From assembly GCA_024734555.1 (NCBI GenBank), contig JANPWX010000215.1, forward strand, positions 1 through 64,000: a stretch of 64,000 bases of DNA. Direction: 5' to 3'. Origin of the DNA: Trochalopteron elliotii. Lineage: Eukaryota; Chordata; Aves; Passeriformes; Leiothrichidae. A program made the translations under genes and the position numbers. Within the stretch, counting starts at the first letter, position 1. Each line of letters begins with the position of its first letter. The notes below the pieces were generated by a model, which worked only from the letters and a program-made list of their open reading frames with translations, was not told where the DNA came from and made no database searches. Below are positions 1-12,055 of the stretch, piece after piece.

Positions 1-3000
1 TCCATTGCAATGTAATACTGGTCTCTTTCTTAGGTCATAGATGCCAGCAGAGAACCATCATCAGAAAACCCAACTTCTCCCAATGGAGTTGTTCTTTTAC
101 CTGCCTGCTCCTCAGGTAGCTGGATGTTGTTATTCCAATAACTGTAGGAGCTTCAACTGATGTGAGGCCCAGGGGTTTCAAAGAAAGCCAAGACACAAAC
201 CAGATGGAGTCCTCCCCAGATCTGCAGTTTGGGTCAGCAGTGAGAGCTGCAGAAGCATGTCTCCCTGCACAGTTACCCTAAGTTTCCATAACAGATGTTT
301 GACCATGGATGTGGAGCCGCATGGGCAAAGCTGCTGCTGGAGCTGCTGCTCTGATGCAGAGCATGAGCCAGCACCACTGGAGAGCTGAATGTAAAAGCTC
401 TCTTTGCCAGAAACACTACAGGGAAAATATTTTCTCTAGCTGCCCTTGCAGCCCAGCAGCGGTGCCACAGAGAGGGCACTGCAGACATCTGGCACAGCAG
501 ACGATGATGGCAGTGACATACTGGGAAGGGCCTCCAACCAAGAGCAGGGGAGGAAAGGACCTCAGCTGTGGCAGCAGGAGGGGCAGGCATGAACGACTTC
601 AGGAAATTCAGCATCCTGGATGAGTGGGCAGCTGGGCTGGATGACTGTAATGATCTTTTCAGGCCTTAAAATTTATTACTGCAGCTTTTAGCTCCGGGTA
701 GCCAAAGGCAGTTGCTCCTCGAGGAAGAGGGTTGATTCATCTCCAGCACAGGAATTCACTCTGCTTATTCTCTCTCACTTGTCACATCTCCTTCAGCTGT
801 AACTCACTTGTCAGCCTCTCAGATAGGAGCAGGGTTGCTGCCTCTCTGCAGGACTTCAGATGTGAGATAAATCCCTTTGCATCCCAATGCCACAGGAATG
901 CTTTCCTAGACCTCTGACATCCCTGTTAAAAGATGACCGCTCAAAGAATTCGAGGCACAGCTCTTCAGGCCCTTTGGTGTGCTTTCAGCAGGGTAGGGCA
1001 GGGTAGGGCTGCTGGCTCCGGGGCTCAGGGAAGCCCGCCTCCAGGCCCTTGTGGATTTTAACTTACAAATCTCAGGAATTAAGCTTGCAATTTTCCTTTT
1101 GCTCTTTTTACAATGATCTAATACGTTGTTTTCCTACAGAGGTCAGCCAAACTTTTATAATTTAGACCTTGAAGGATTTGCAGATGATGGCAGCCTTAGG
1201 AAAAAATCTTGAAATCTCTTGCTTAGCTAATGCCTGTGCAATCAGCTTGAGTCAGGCAGTGTTAAACCATACACAAATCCATGAAGAAATTAACAACAGC
1301 GATTAAATGGTGGGAGCAGTGAATATGAGAAGGGACAGTGAACAAGGGACCCCTTGCAGGTTAAAGATAAAAATGGCACATGTCTTGTCATATGGTTCTG
1401 TCTCTATTACTTATTTCTTATATGGTCTGCCTGGTCTTGCCTATTAAGTTTATCAATATGTACTCACCAACAGTACATACTCTAGCTAGCAGTAGAGTAT
1501 ATCTACAAAAGGACTTAATAACCTGCATCTGTCATAAAACCCACATTATGTTCAGTTCTTCAGTTATAGCTTTGCTTTTTTATTAATACTTAAAAAGTAA
1601 ATATATGCTTGGATTTCCCCATGTAATTCCAGGCTACATTATTTTATTTCATTTCATCTCCTGCCATAGGTTCATGTCCTTCGATGAAATGTACACTACC
1701 ATAATTCCAACTTGGTCCCCTGAAAGTTCCCTGTGTGGTACAGGGGAACCTTCTTCTCTTTCATCTTTCACAATCCAGCATGCAGCTGCAAACAGCCCTG
1801 CAGGGAAGTTGGATGTCACTGGCTGCGTTGTCAGTGCTGTCTCTTTGAGGGGCTCTGTAAGGTCACCACCATATTTATAAGCATAGAGGAAGAGACTTTT
1901 CTTTTCCTGGTATTCATTTTTTCATCTTTGAATTACATCTTTGTCCTTGGAAGAGGGCCTGCTCCAAGAAACATCAAGATGCTCTGCTTTAAGATTCATT
2001 TTACATTCCTGTGAAGATCTTAATTTATTGGAAAAATGGAGGTTATTTTCTTCTTCAGCTAAGATTTCTTCATCACAATGTTCTCTAGTCAGTGACTGAA
2101 AAATAGCTCTTGGGGCTGTATAATTTGTGCTTCTGCAAGCCTGCTAGTTCTTTTATTATTAAGAAAATGTCTTGGTTTGGGAATGAGAAATAAGGTGGTT
2201 TTCTTCAGAGACAGATTTTGAATATGCAGGCACATATTTTGAGGAAAAGTATCCCCTGGGTGGATCCCTACAGAAGGAAAATATTTTTCATTAAAGATAT
2301 TTAAGTGAAAATACATTTGGATTAGAAATAAGACATGTTTTACAGTTTTTCTTTCTTCTTTCCAAAAGCATAAATTAATTTTTGAAAAGAAGGCCAAAAG
2401 GTTATGGTTGCTTCTGCATGACTCATCATACTTTTTCATGAAGGTACCTCCTTTTACAAGTGAGATCTTTGGATCAAGCAGAAGAAAGATCAAGAAGAAG
2501 AAAGAATGATGGAGACATGACCAAACAAGGTTGTATGGCTTATGCTGTACAGGAAATGAGAGCAAATGGCTGCTGTGTTCCCTTCTGGCCTTAAGATCTT
2601 TTTGTCAGTTTCATAAAAAGTTCCACTTTTCCCTCACATGCTGCCAAACAACATGGCATCACCCTGATTTCAGAATTATTCTGTACTAGAAATGGTGTGT
2701 GCGTGATGATGCCTGGCTTTGGGACTTTTCATCACTTGAAAAAACAGCAGTTAACCCTATACCTCTTTACAACAAGGTGTGCATGGCCACATCTTCCTTT
2801 TCCCCTGATTCTCCACAGGGAACCCACCTGACACAAACCACCACCATGATCCATGTCCTGATAAAGCAATAGAAAGGGTCTCCACTGGCTGCAGTGGGAG
2901 TAGATGGAAGTTTTGTGTGGCCACATTCCCTCCCCTGGTTCAACACCTGGAGCCACAGAGTGTAGATTTTGCCTTAACCCTACTAATTACAGCACTCGTG

Positions 3001-5662
3001 CTTGGCTCTCCACTGTCCTTTCTCCATCCCATTTTGCTGGAGGACTCCACTTTGATGGGTTAGACATAAAATCTTTTCTTCCTCTGGCACTTGTTACTTA
3101 ATTTAGGCAGCTGATAAAACCTCGTCATGCTTGCTGTTGCTGTCTGCCTCGGTGAACTTGAAGTCTAGAGAAGGTACAGATAGACTGAGAAAACCTTAAG
3201 CCTGTCGTCAGCCTTTCTGCTGAGTTATACAAAAGATGACAATTATCCTCTTTGGCTTTGGAAAAGAAGCTAGATAAAATGCAGAGATTATGAAGGGAAG
3301 CAGTCATATTACAACAATTCTGGGCAACGAAATAATAGTAGTGGGTGGAGTGAAAGGATGGTACAGTGTCATCCAAATGCACACTGGTGCCAGTGTGATC
3401 TTTCCAGCCACAGTCAAATGAACTTTATGCAGCCCTTTGTTTGCTTTCACACTGTGATATAAAAGGTGAAATCTTCCATAGGCTGAAGAGACCAGGATGA
3501 CATTAGTGTTATTTTACATAGGATTTCAGGGGAGATGGCTTCAGGTGTTTATGCACAGGATTTGGACTAAGGATCTTTATCAAATCTAGTTCTTTTTTTG
3601 GTGAAGTAATTGGTGGTGTTGCAGCTTGAGTGGAGCAGAGCTCTTTACTGAGGGCTTCACATTCAATCTTTTCTCACTAGGACTTCAGGAACTAATAGAG
3701 TGTTAACAAAAGAGTGAGAATCACATTTTTCTGCACATTTTGTTTTTATAATTGTAATATTATAGCGCTGTTTACTCAACCAATATAAACCCAGTGCTCT
3801 TGGCAAATACTTACAATGTGTGTGCTCTGAATTTATTCTTTGCAAAGCAGACTTTACACACCACAGATGAAAACGCTTCAGCCTTTATTTAAATAGGAAA
3901 TAAAAGGGATTGCATTACTCTACTTCTTTGCAAGCTGAAAAAAAAAAGGCATTGTCCTCTTTCAGAGTTCAAATTTCATTTTCTTCAAATGAAGTTGCAG
4001 TGGTTAGTTTTACAAAACCTCTATTCTTTTTTTTTTTCACAGATCTGCAAATTTTCTATCTTTAAAGTGTTTGCACAGAGTCAAAAAGGAAACAATAGAA
4101 ACACAAATCTTCAAGCTGGCATGAAAAATGGCAAGAATAAGATCTGAACAATTCTTAATGCCAGTGTAGCTAGGACATTACTTTTAAATTATTTTTTTCT
4201 GAAAATTCTGTACTTTATTTATGAGGAGAAATCAGAGTGTAAAGTAGAGAAGACATTTCTAAAGATTTTCTTGGACTGTTAAATCTACATCTGAAGACAT
4301 ATAGGCATATAATAGAATCACGCAGACCAAACTACTATTGTATTTTGCACTTCGGCATTTTTTGCAAACTTCTGTAATTATGTCTTCTTAGTACATTAAA
4401 ACAAACAGCAAGAAAATAGAAAATATTTCTTCCACAGCTGTGTTTACAACCTTAAATGTGGGTTTTTTTTCCTCAACCAGGCAACCAGTCTGAGATAAGA
4501 GGTTTCCCTGCTGTGTAACACAGCATAAGGAGAAGCACACACAGCACCTACCTGGAGTATTCCAACATACAAGAGTAGCGGAAAATTAAAGAAATAGAAT
4601 GGAAAAGTCAATAAATAGCTTTTTCCAGTGAGACACATTTGACACAGCAATAGACATACTTTTAAAATATATGAATGTGCATAAGATGTTGGAGAATTCT
4701 TTCAGTGAAAATTCTGTTCATATAGGGGAAAAAAAGGAATATTCAAACTTTCTTGATGAAATCCGAATTTTAATTGTGAAATTTAAAGCAGATCCCCATT
4801 TTATCACAATGTGAATCACAATTTTCCACTTTCTTTACTACTTTGGGGAGCATATTTTACATAAATGATAGCCTAATGAGCTATTCCTAGTAAAATGAAA
4901 AAAAATTATCAAAATTAAAAATATCTGAAAAATGTTTTTAGTTGAAATCAGCAGTACCTTCAGAGATTTTTGGAGGGTTTTAATCTGCTTGAATAGGTGT
5001 TGAGCAGTGAAATCAATTTTTTTTTTTACCACCATTTCTGTAGAAAAAATAAGTTGCGGATTCACTCCAGAAAAGTATCTTTCCATTGAAATTATCAATA
5101 TTGCTTTCTGATTTTCCGCCATTGCTATTAAGATGTAACCACCTTTCAAAAAGTTCAGACAATTTTTAGGTAGGATTTTATTTCACCAGAAAGTTTTATG
5201 TATCTTTTAAAAACTTACTTGGAATTTTGACTCAATAATTATTCCAAATGGTGTAGGAATCAGAAATTCTGACAAAATTTTTGGGTCATGTAAAACATAC
5301 ATTTTTCCTGACTGAAATATTTTCTTTCAACTTCAAGTGTTTCTTTCAGTTCTTTTGTTTTGTATAAAGGAAAAGAAAGAAATTTTGTAATCACAGAATG
5401 AAAATGTGTTGTATAACATCAACATGGACTTTTCAGGCTTCCATACTTTTTTTTTTTTTTCAGTATGGACAACTGAAGATAAAAGCCTCAGAAATCTAGC
5501 GATGGAATATTTCTGACTAATCAAATTTATAGTTTTTGTTAGAAAACAACCTTGGCTGAAAAAAAAGTGATTGGAACCTACTTTGTTGTTTAAATCAAGC
5601 ACTGGCCAATGAAGTGTAAGCCCTGAGAACCAACAGGAACTTAGAAAAGGAGGGTCATGATG
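1..5662. other. Non-coding flank, no gene recognised
   Basis: Open frames of up to about 158 codons occur, including overlapping ones on both strands near 270-620, but none carries a domain I recognise and codon use looks random. From about 3.9 to 5.6 kb the DNA is very AT-rich with short homopolymers. Nothing supports a gene here. Confidence 0.6.
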
Positions 5663-6096
5663 TTGATAAGGGGACTGGAGCACTTCCCCATGAAGACAGG
5701 CTGAGAAAGTTGGGGTTGTTCAGCCTGGAAAATAAAAGGTTGTGCAGAGACCTCACAGCAACCTTCCAGCATCTGAAGGGGAGCCAGAGAGGGACTCTTT
5801 GGCAGGAACTGTAGTGACAGGACAAGGACTAATGGTTCAAGCTAAAAGAAGGGATATTTAGGTTAGATATGTGGAAGGAGTTCTTAACTGTGAGGGGGGT
5901 GAGACACTGGAACGGGTTGCCCAGAGAAGCTGTGGCATTTCCATCCACAGAAGTGTTCAAGGCCAGGTTGGAGGCAGCTTTGAGAAACCTGGTCTAGTGA
6001 AAGGTGTCCCTGCCATAGGCAGGGGCATTGGAACTAAATGATCTTTAAGGTGCTTCCAACCCAAACTATTCTATGATTCTGTGATTCTGTGATTCT
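5663..6096 (+). mobile_element. CR1 LINE, 5'-truncated 3' end
   Basis: This is a sense copy of the CR1 non-LTR retrotransposon 3' region. It contains the remains of the last coding codons (AGRGLRKLGLFS-like, then RLDMWKEFF-like, then RLPREA-like) and the CR1 3' UTR phrase GATCTTTAAGGTGCTTCCAA. It ends with ATTCTATG/ATTCTGTG octamers at about 6068-6096, the diagnostic CR1 tail. The reading frame is broken, so it cannot be active. It was truncated at the 5' end on insertion, as is typical. Confidence 0.92.
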
Positions 6097-8667
6097 AAAA
6101 ATTCTTCTCAGCAGATGAAATTTTAGGCAATCTCCTTTGTCTTGTTTGAAGATCCTGCCCGTGAACTTTGGACATAATCTAGTCAGTAACCTTCATTAAC
6201 AAGGTCTTTGCAGCTTGCCTTATTTTAGCCACATAAAATCCAGGTTTCAACTCTAGGCCAGTATCTTCAGCTTCCATTACTGACATGAAGAAGGATTGGA
6301 TGGGTCTCAAGGTGGGATCACTCTCTCCTAGGAGAGACATTATGGGAAAGCTGTGTGGATGAAAACCCTGACCTTCTACCAAGAATATGGTCATGCTCAA
6401 GGGTTTAGGATACAGGTGGATGCTAATGTAAGCTAATATAACCTCTCAGGAGCACTTTACAGACCACACACACACACATATATATATATATGTATATATT
6501 CAGTCTGAATATTTAGTGCTGTAAGGGCATATAATCCAGGACAACAACCAAGAACCTGCAAATAAAGGTGGTTTTGTTCTGTGTGCACATATTCCTTGAG
6601 TTTAATGTTTGAGTCTTCAAACCCATAGTTAAACTCATCCTCTGGCATGAGTGCCACTCCAGGCACTATGGACAGGTATTCAGTCACAGGGACAAGTGTA
6701 GCGTGGTCTCAGGAGAATCTGAAGTCAGAGTACTTCAAACAGAAGTGACACAACCCTTCTTAGTAATGAAGATAATTAAACCTCAGACACCATAGTCTAA
6801 GCAAATGTCATGGCAAATTCATTACCATCAGCAAATCATATCCAAAGTATTTTGGAGCCAGGCTGCTCCCACTGGTGCCAGGGAAGCTTAACCATGGCCT
6901 TCCCTAGAAGCCAAGTCAGGTCCACCCAGCTTCTGCAAATTCTCAGCTTATCGTCACGAGCTCTAGTTTAGTCATTGGATGAGGCATGGATAAGAGCCAC
7001 CAGATGAAATTTTGTTTCTGTGCTGCAGCAAACGAAGCTGGCTCCTTGCTCTCGCAGCATGTATTTTCCATCTTCCACAGCACCTGGCTTTAAATAGGAC
7101 TTTGAGAAGTGTTTAGAAATAGTTTTGGTTATGAGAGAGCTTAGCAAAGTCTGTGTCACAAACTTAATAAGGTAAATGCAAGCTATTCCTTAAACTTGAG
7201 AGGTGTGTGTTTAACTCAGTCAGTTCACATCCCTGGTGGGCTGGCCTTGTCCAACATCTCAGTACCCATACTGCTGCTCACTCATTTCCCGCACCCAGAA
7301 GAAGTAGAAAAAGCAAAAAGAACAAGAGAACTCCCGAGGTGTAAAGGCAGTTTCATTGGTGAAGAAAAGAGGAAAAAGCAGCAAGCAAAGCAAAGGCAAC
7401 CAGCCACCACCTCCCATGGACAGACCAATGACCAGACAGTTGCTGAACTTGACCAACTTGGAAACCAGCTCTGCATCCCTCCTTCTTCTTCTGCCTCAGG
7501 TTTTATTGCTGAGCATGATGTTACAGGGTAAGGAGGTGAACAGCTGCAAAACACTGATCCTTCCTCAGAGCATGTCTGAATTTCTAGGCACTTGTAACCA
7601 TTAAAAAGCAGAAAAAATAGATATAGGGATAGATTTGTCCTACCTGCAATACCTAGAGAGTCCTTTCTTTAGGATGGTATTTGAGTCATGGGATGTGAGT
7701 TTCCTTAAGGTAGATAATTGGATAAGAAGCATTTTGTTTTTCTTTCTCTCTCTTTTGAAAGAAAAATGACTGTTTACTTACACAAACAATGCAATGAACT
7801 TTTCTATTCCCTTTCAGAAGAAACCTGGAGTTGCAACTAGTTAAAAATCGCTTTCTGCAACACAAAGCACTGTTCTTCTCACTGAGATATTTATAGAGGA
7901 AATTAGCACAACTTCTTCATAAATCTGCTGGATTAAAAAGTAATGTGGCTGGCAAACATGGTTTCCCTTTTTAGCTTCTTGAGCATTTCTGTCATAACAA
8001 ACATTGTCCCCCAATTGTGGCACCCTTTCCTCTCACAAATTTTTGAGTGGTGCTGGAACACACTCTGATATGATTCCCTTTCATTTCTGACACCGTTATG
8101 TCATTTTATGGATTTGCACTGACAGCATTTCATTATAGCATCTCAACTGACTTTCCACACTGAGCACACCAAGAGGCTTTTGTGATGATGCTATACTAGG
8201 AACAGTTAGAATAAATAGGTTATTAACATGATTACAAATAACCTCACTAAAGATTAATTATTATGCATGATCATGAACAGGTTTTCTTGCTTAAATTTCC
8301 AGCTGTTGCAAAATTTCATATTTTCTATCTTTTAAAAATGGTCAAGAGTTTCAAGTTATAGGTAAAGGTACCCTGCAACTGGAGGATGCAGAGCCTGGTG
8401 GGTTCACAGACTCCTGTTACAGCTAGCAAAAGTGGGCACAGCACTCACCAGGAGTCAGGAACCAGTTCATCATCTTTGGTTGCTTGGAAGTCAGGTGCCT
8501 GAGCTGGGCAGCAAGGTGCCCAGGTGTCTCGATTTCTACCACAGACACCACATTCCACCACAGCAGGAGGAACCAAAGGGGGTTTGACCTGTCAGTGTTA
8601 GACCAGCTCTTAAGGTGTGATGGAATTTTGTTGGGACCATGGTGGTACCAACTGCAGAGAGAGACTG
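6097..8667. other. Non-coding flank
   Basis: It holds a dinucleotide microsatellite near 6.47 kb. A purine-rich patch near 7.28-7.40 kb gives lysine-rich chance frames. No exon, RNA gene or mobile element is recognised. Confidence 0.6.
6465..6500. repeat. (CA)n then (TA)n microsatellite
   Basis: Seven CA units are followed by a TA run and TGTATATATT. A compound dinucleotide microsatellite. Confidence 0.92.
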
Positions 8668-8768
8668 GAGAAGTGAAAGCTGTCTTTGCCCATGGCAGGG
8701 CAGTTGGAACTAGGTGATCTTTAAGGTCCCTTCCAACCTAAACCATTCTATGTTTCTATGATTCTGTG
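8668..8768 (+). mobile_element. CR1 LINE 3' tip
   Basis: A short sense fragment carries the CR1 3' UTR motif GATCTTTAAGGTCCCTTCCA, followed by ATTCTATG-type octamers at about 8746-8768. Only the last hundred bases or so of the element are recognisable. The 5' boundary is approximate. Confidence 0.88.
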
Positions 8769-8870
8769 AATTAGCATCGCTGCTTTAATTTTAAAAAATT
8801 AAGCTTAGGAGAGTCTAGTTCTATCCAAAGAGGTGAAAAAAAAGAGGAAACTGGAGAAAGATACCATGAT

Positions 8871-8940
8871 AGAAAACAAAACAGAACAAAACAAAAAACC
8901 AAACCCAAACAAACCAAAACAAAACAAACAAAAAAACCCT
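8871..8940. repeat. A-rich (AAAAC)n-like simple repeat
   Basis: An irregular run of AAAC and AAAAC units about 100 bases after the tail of the CR1 fragment at 8668-8768. Confidence 0.85.
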
Positions 8941-9246
8941 GAAGAAGAACCCCTAACCTCCAACACATCTCTTCTTATGTCTCTCAGTGCTGTGTCATAG
9001 AGATTCATGGCTGCACAAGCCAGGGTGTGCAAAGGAATCCCAAGGGACAAGTCTAAGCCAGATGCCTTTTGGAGGCCTCTGTGATTAGAGGGAATCCATG
9101 GTGTGAGAGGTGCTGTTGAAGTGACATCCATGTGGGCCAGCAGTGCAACCACCCCAGGATCAGGTATCTCCCTGGGTGCCATGGCCATTATCCCTGGTTC
9201 CCTGAATCGAGAACACCTCTCATCCAGGTAGCTGGGTTTGCAAGGT

Positions 9247-9282
9247 GCAGATTGAGATGCAGACTGAAATGCAGATTGAGTT
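9247..9282. repeat. 12-base tandem repeat, three copies
   Basis: GCAGATTGAGAT, GCAGACTGAAAT and GCAGATTGAGTT follow one another directly. It is a short minisatellite in non-coding flank. Confidence 0.88.
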
Positions 9283-11228
9283 CTGGGTGGGAGCCCAAGA
9301 CAAACGGACTGTCAGCCTTTAGGATAACAAAGGCCACCAAGATGGGTGACAGCCAGCCACCAAGGTGGACACCAAGAGATACTTCAGGAGCTGAGAACTG
9401 CTGACCTTTTGCATAACAAAGGAGATGAAGATGGGTGAAGACTCCCTTGTTGAGGGTCCTCCTCTGACAGCACAGCTCTGGCAGTTTCTGTGTTACTGCA
9501 CTGTGAAAAAATGGAACTAGACATCTGAGATTCTGCTATGGAAAAACCTGGAGCTGAACCTGTAAGAACACCTGGTCTGAGCTGTGTGAGTAGAGTGTGG
9601 AGCGAGTCAAACGGGGCTGCCTCGGCACACTGGAGCTGCCTTCTCTGAAGGACCTTCGGTCTCAGCAGTCCCAGTCTCTGGTCTTGGGAATGTGACTGGC
9701 AGGTAGTTTCCTTAACACATAAACCCTGCTGCAAAATCTCCACCTGCATCTGAGTGTTCCCAGACTTGGATTTGCTTTAAGCAAGAAAAGATATGCAAAC
9801 TCATGCACAATTACATTGAAAGAATATTTAAATAGCAGCAGAACCAAATACAACAAAACTTGGATTTATCAAAACGTACAATATTCAGAAAATCTTCATT
9901 CATCTCCTTTCTGGAAGTGTGTTCTAACAGAAGCCCTAATTACATCATCTACTACTATTTTTTTAAAAGAAACTGGAACATTTGTGTTGGCAAGGATACC
10001 CAAGACATGCTTAGGAAGTGAGATAAGTCAGTATTTTTACTGTCATTTTAAAATTAGTGATCTTAATTAGTGCATTTGGTACAACAGGTAGAATCAGTCA
10101 TTTCTTCATGGTCTTTTCCAGGAGTGGGAATTTTCTAGTTTCTGTAGTATGTAAATGCCTTAACAACCTTGATGGTGTTTTTCCTTAGGTGAAACGAAAA
10201 AATGAATAGCATTACCTCCACTGTTTTAGATGGAAATATGGGCCAGAGGACACTTACTGGAGTCCAGATTAAAGTCAGCAATTTGGGCTCCCACATCCAT
10301 CTCACCACTGTCTCCACCTCTATGAGGATATCCTCAGGCAGACAGAAAAAAAGAGATCTATTTTCCTCTCCTTTACATTTTATCCTTTACATTTTTCTTC
10401 TCCTTTACACCTTCACAGTGCAATGACATAGTTGGTTGTATGGGAAAAAATGTGCACCTGAAAGAAGAAAAATTTATGGTGTGTTTTTAGTCGGCAAAAT
10501 CCTCTGACAAATGTTCCAGTAAGCCCTGACTGCATGGGATAGGGAACAAGACTGAGAGGAATCAGATGAGGAAGTAGTGAGCTGGGAATACAACTATTTA
10601 AGACAGTGCTGCATATTTTTTATTTGATATTTATGGATCAGCTGATGTAGATCAAAAAAATTACCAGGGGGCAGTTCTAAATGATCTTATTCGAATGAGA
10701 AATCCCAGGTAAATGTGAAAGTCTGGAGGCACAGCACTGAGAGCTCAGCAGCCTGAGACTGTTCTCAGTTGAGTAGTTCAAAATTTCCTTCATGTGCTTT
10801 GGAAAGTGAGCAGCCATAGCATATATGACATAGATGTGGAGTGGTGTGTAGGAAATGGGTATGCCACCTGTATCCTGACCCATGAATTATTAAGCTGATG
10901 TTTTGTCACAACTTTTTTTTTTTGCAAGAGACTGCTTTGGAATATTAATAAAGACTACTTCGACACCATGGATAGCTCTAATTGCAGGTGAATTTATCTG
11001 TAAGACAGCAGGTGAGGCTGCTGTGATCCTTAAACTTGTTCTGTCACTGTACAGCCCAGAGGACACTGCTGTAGTACCTGTGGACGTCTGTGTTCATGCA
11101 AGTGCAAGGGTTTGGTCATCTAGACACTCCAAGGGGTCGTCATTTACAGGACCTCTGTATGTATACCATACACCTCATATCCAAACATGGAAAGAGCCAC
11201 AGATCCCATCCATACTTGTGGGTGACCC

Positions 11229-11924
11229 ACAGAATCACAGAGTGAACTGGGTTGGAAAAGACCTTTGAGGTCATTAAGGCCAACCATGATCAACACCATC
11301 TCATCAACCAAACCATGGCACTGAGTGCCACATCCAGTCTTTCTATAAACACCTCCTGGTATGGTGACTTCACCACCTCCCCAGGCAGACGATTCCTGTG
11401 CCCAATCATTCCTTCAGTGAAGAGTTTTTTCCTGATGTCTAACCTAAACTTCCCCTGGTGCAGCTTGAGACTGTGTCCTCTCGTTCTGTCAAGTTGCTGC
11501 CTGGAGAAAGAGACCAATCCCCACCTGACTACAGCCACCTTTCAGGAAGTTGTAGAGAGTGATAAGGTCACCTCTGAGTCTCCTTTTCTCCAGGTTAAAC
11601 AACCCCAGCTCCTAAACACAGGGCTTGTGTTCCAAGCCCCTCATCAGCCTCGTTGCCTCCTCTGGATGCGCTTGAGCATCTCAAGGTCCTTCCTAAACTG
11701 AGGGGCCCAGAACAGGACACAGCACTCAAGATGTGGCCTCACCAGTGCTGAGTACAGGGGAGGAATGACTTCCCTGTTCCTGCTGGCCACACTATTCCTG
11801 ATCCAGGCCAGGATGCTGTTGGCCTTTTTGGCCAACAGGGCACACTGCTGGCTCATGTTCAGTCTGTTGTCAATCAGTACCCCCGGGGCCCTTTCTGCCT
11901 GGGCACTGTCCAGCCACTTAGTCC
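11229..11924 (-). mobile_element. CR1 LINE, antisense, with C-terminal reverse-transcriptase ORF remains
   Basis: Read on the - strand, this contains the C-terminal part of CR1 ORF2. Recognisable blocks are GVLIDNRLNMSQQCA, then KKANSILAWIRNSVASR, EVIPPLYSALVRPHLE and FWAPQFRKDLE. After frame breaks come [21 protein letters not shown] and LDVALSAM. The 3' UTR and octamer-like tail lie at the left end near 11229. Several frames are used, so the copy is degenerate and inactive. It abuts an oppositely oriented CR1 fragment at about 11925. Confidence 0.93.
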
Positions 11925-12055
11925 ACCATTGGAAGTGTTCAGGGTCAAGCTGGATGGGGCTTTGAGCAACCTTATGTAGTGAAAGAGCTCCCTGCCTATG
12001 GCAGGGGATTGCCTGTGCTGATCTTTAAAGAACCCTCTCAACCCAAACCAGTCAC
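11925..12055 (+). mobile_element. CR1 LINE 3' fragment, sense
   Basis: A sense 3'-end fragment contains GAAGTGTTCAGGGTCAAGCT, the phrase CCTGCCTATGGCAGGGGATTG, and the GATCTTTAAAG...CCAAACC 3' UTR signature. The octamer tail is eroded. Its truncated 5' end meets the truncated 5' end of the antisense copy to the left, making a head-to-head pair. Confidence 0.85.

Larger units (their letters stand above)
8769..11228. other. Non-coding flank
   Basis: Contains the A/C-rich repeat at 8.9 kb and the 12-base triplicate at 9.25 kb. Mid-GC sequence at about 9.0-9.7 kb yields open frames on both strands with no recognisable domain. Confidence 0.6.

Noticed and set aside
309..623. Overlapping open frames on both strands (104 and 113 codons)
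   Set aside because: Both strands are open over the same mid-GC stretch, no domain is recognisable, and there are no convincing splice signals. Likely chance frames.
2089..2565. 158-codon - strand frame
   Set aside because: Its composition (many Phe, Leu, Lys, His, Asn) follows the AT-rich DNA, and nothing matches a known family.
11644..11856. 70-codon - strand frame with reverse-transcriptase-like sequence as a separate gene
   Set aside because: It is the C-terminal part of CR1 ORF2 within a broken element, so it is listed as a mobile element and not as a gene.
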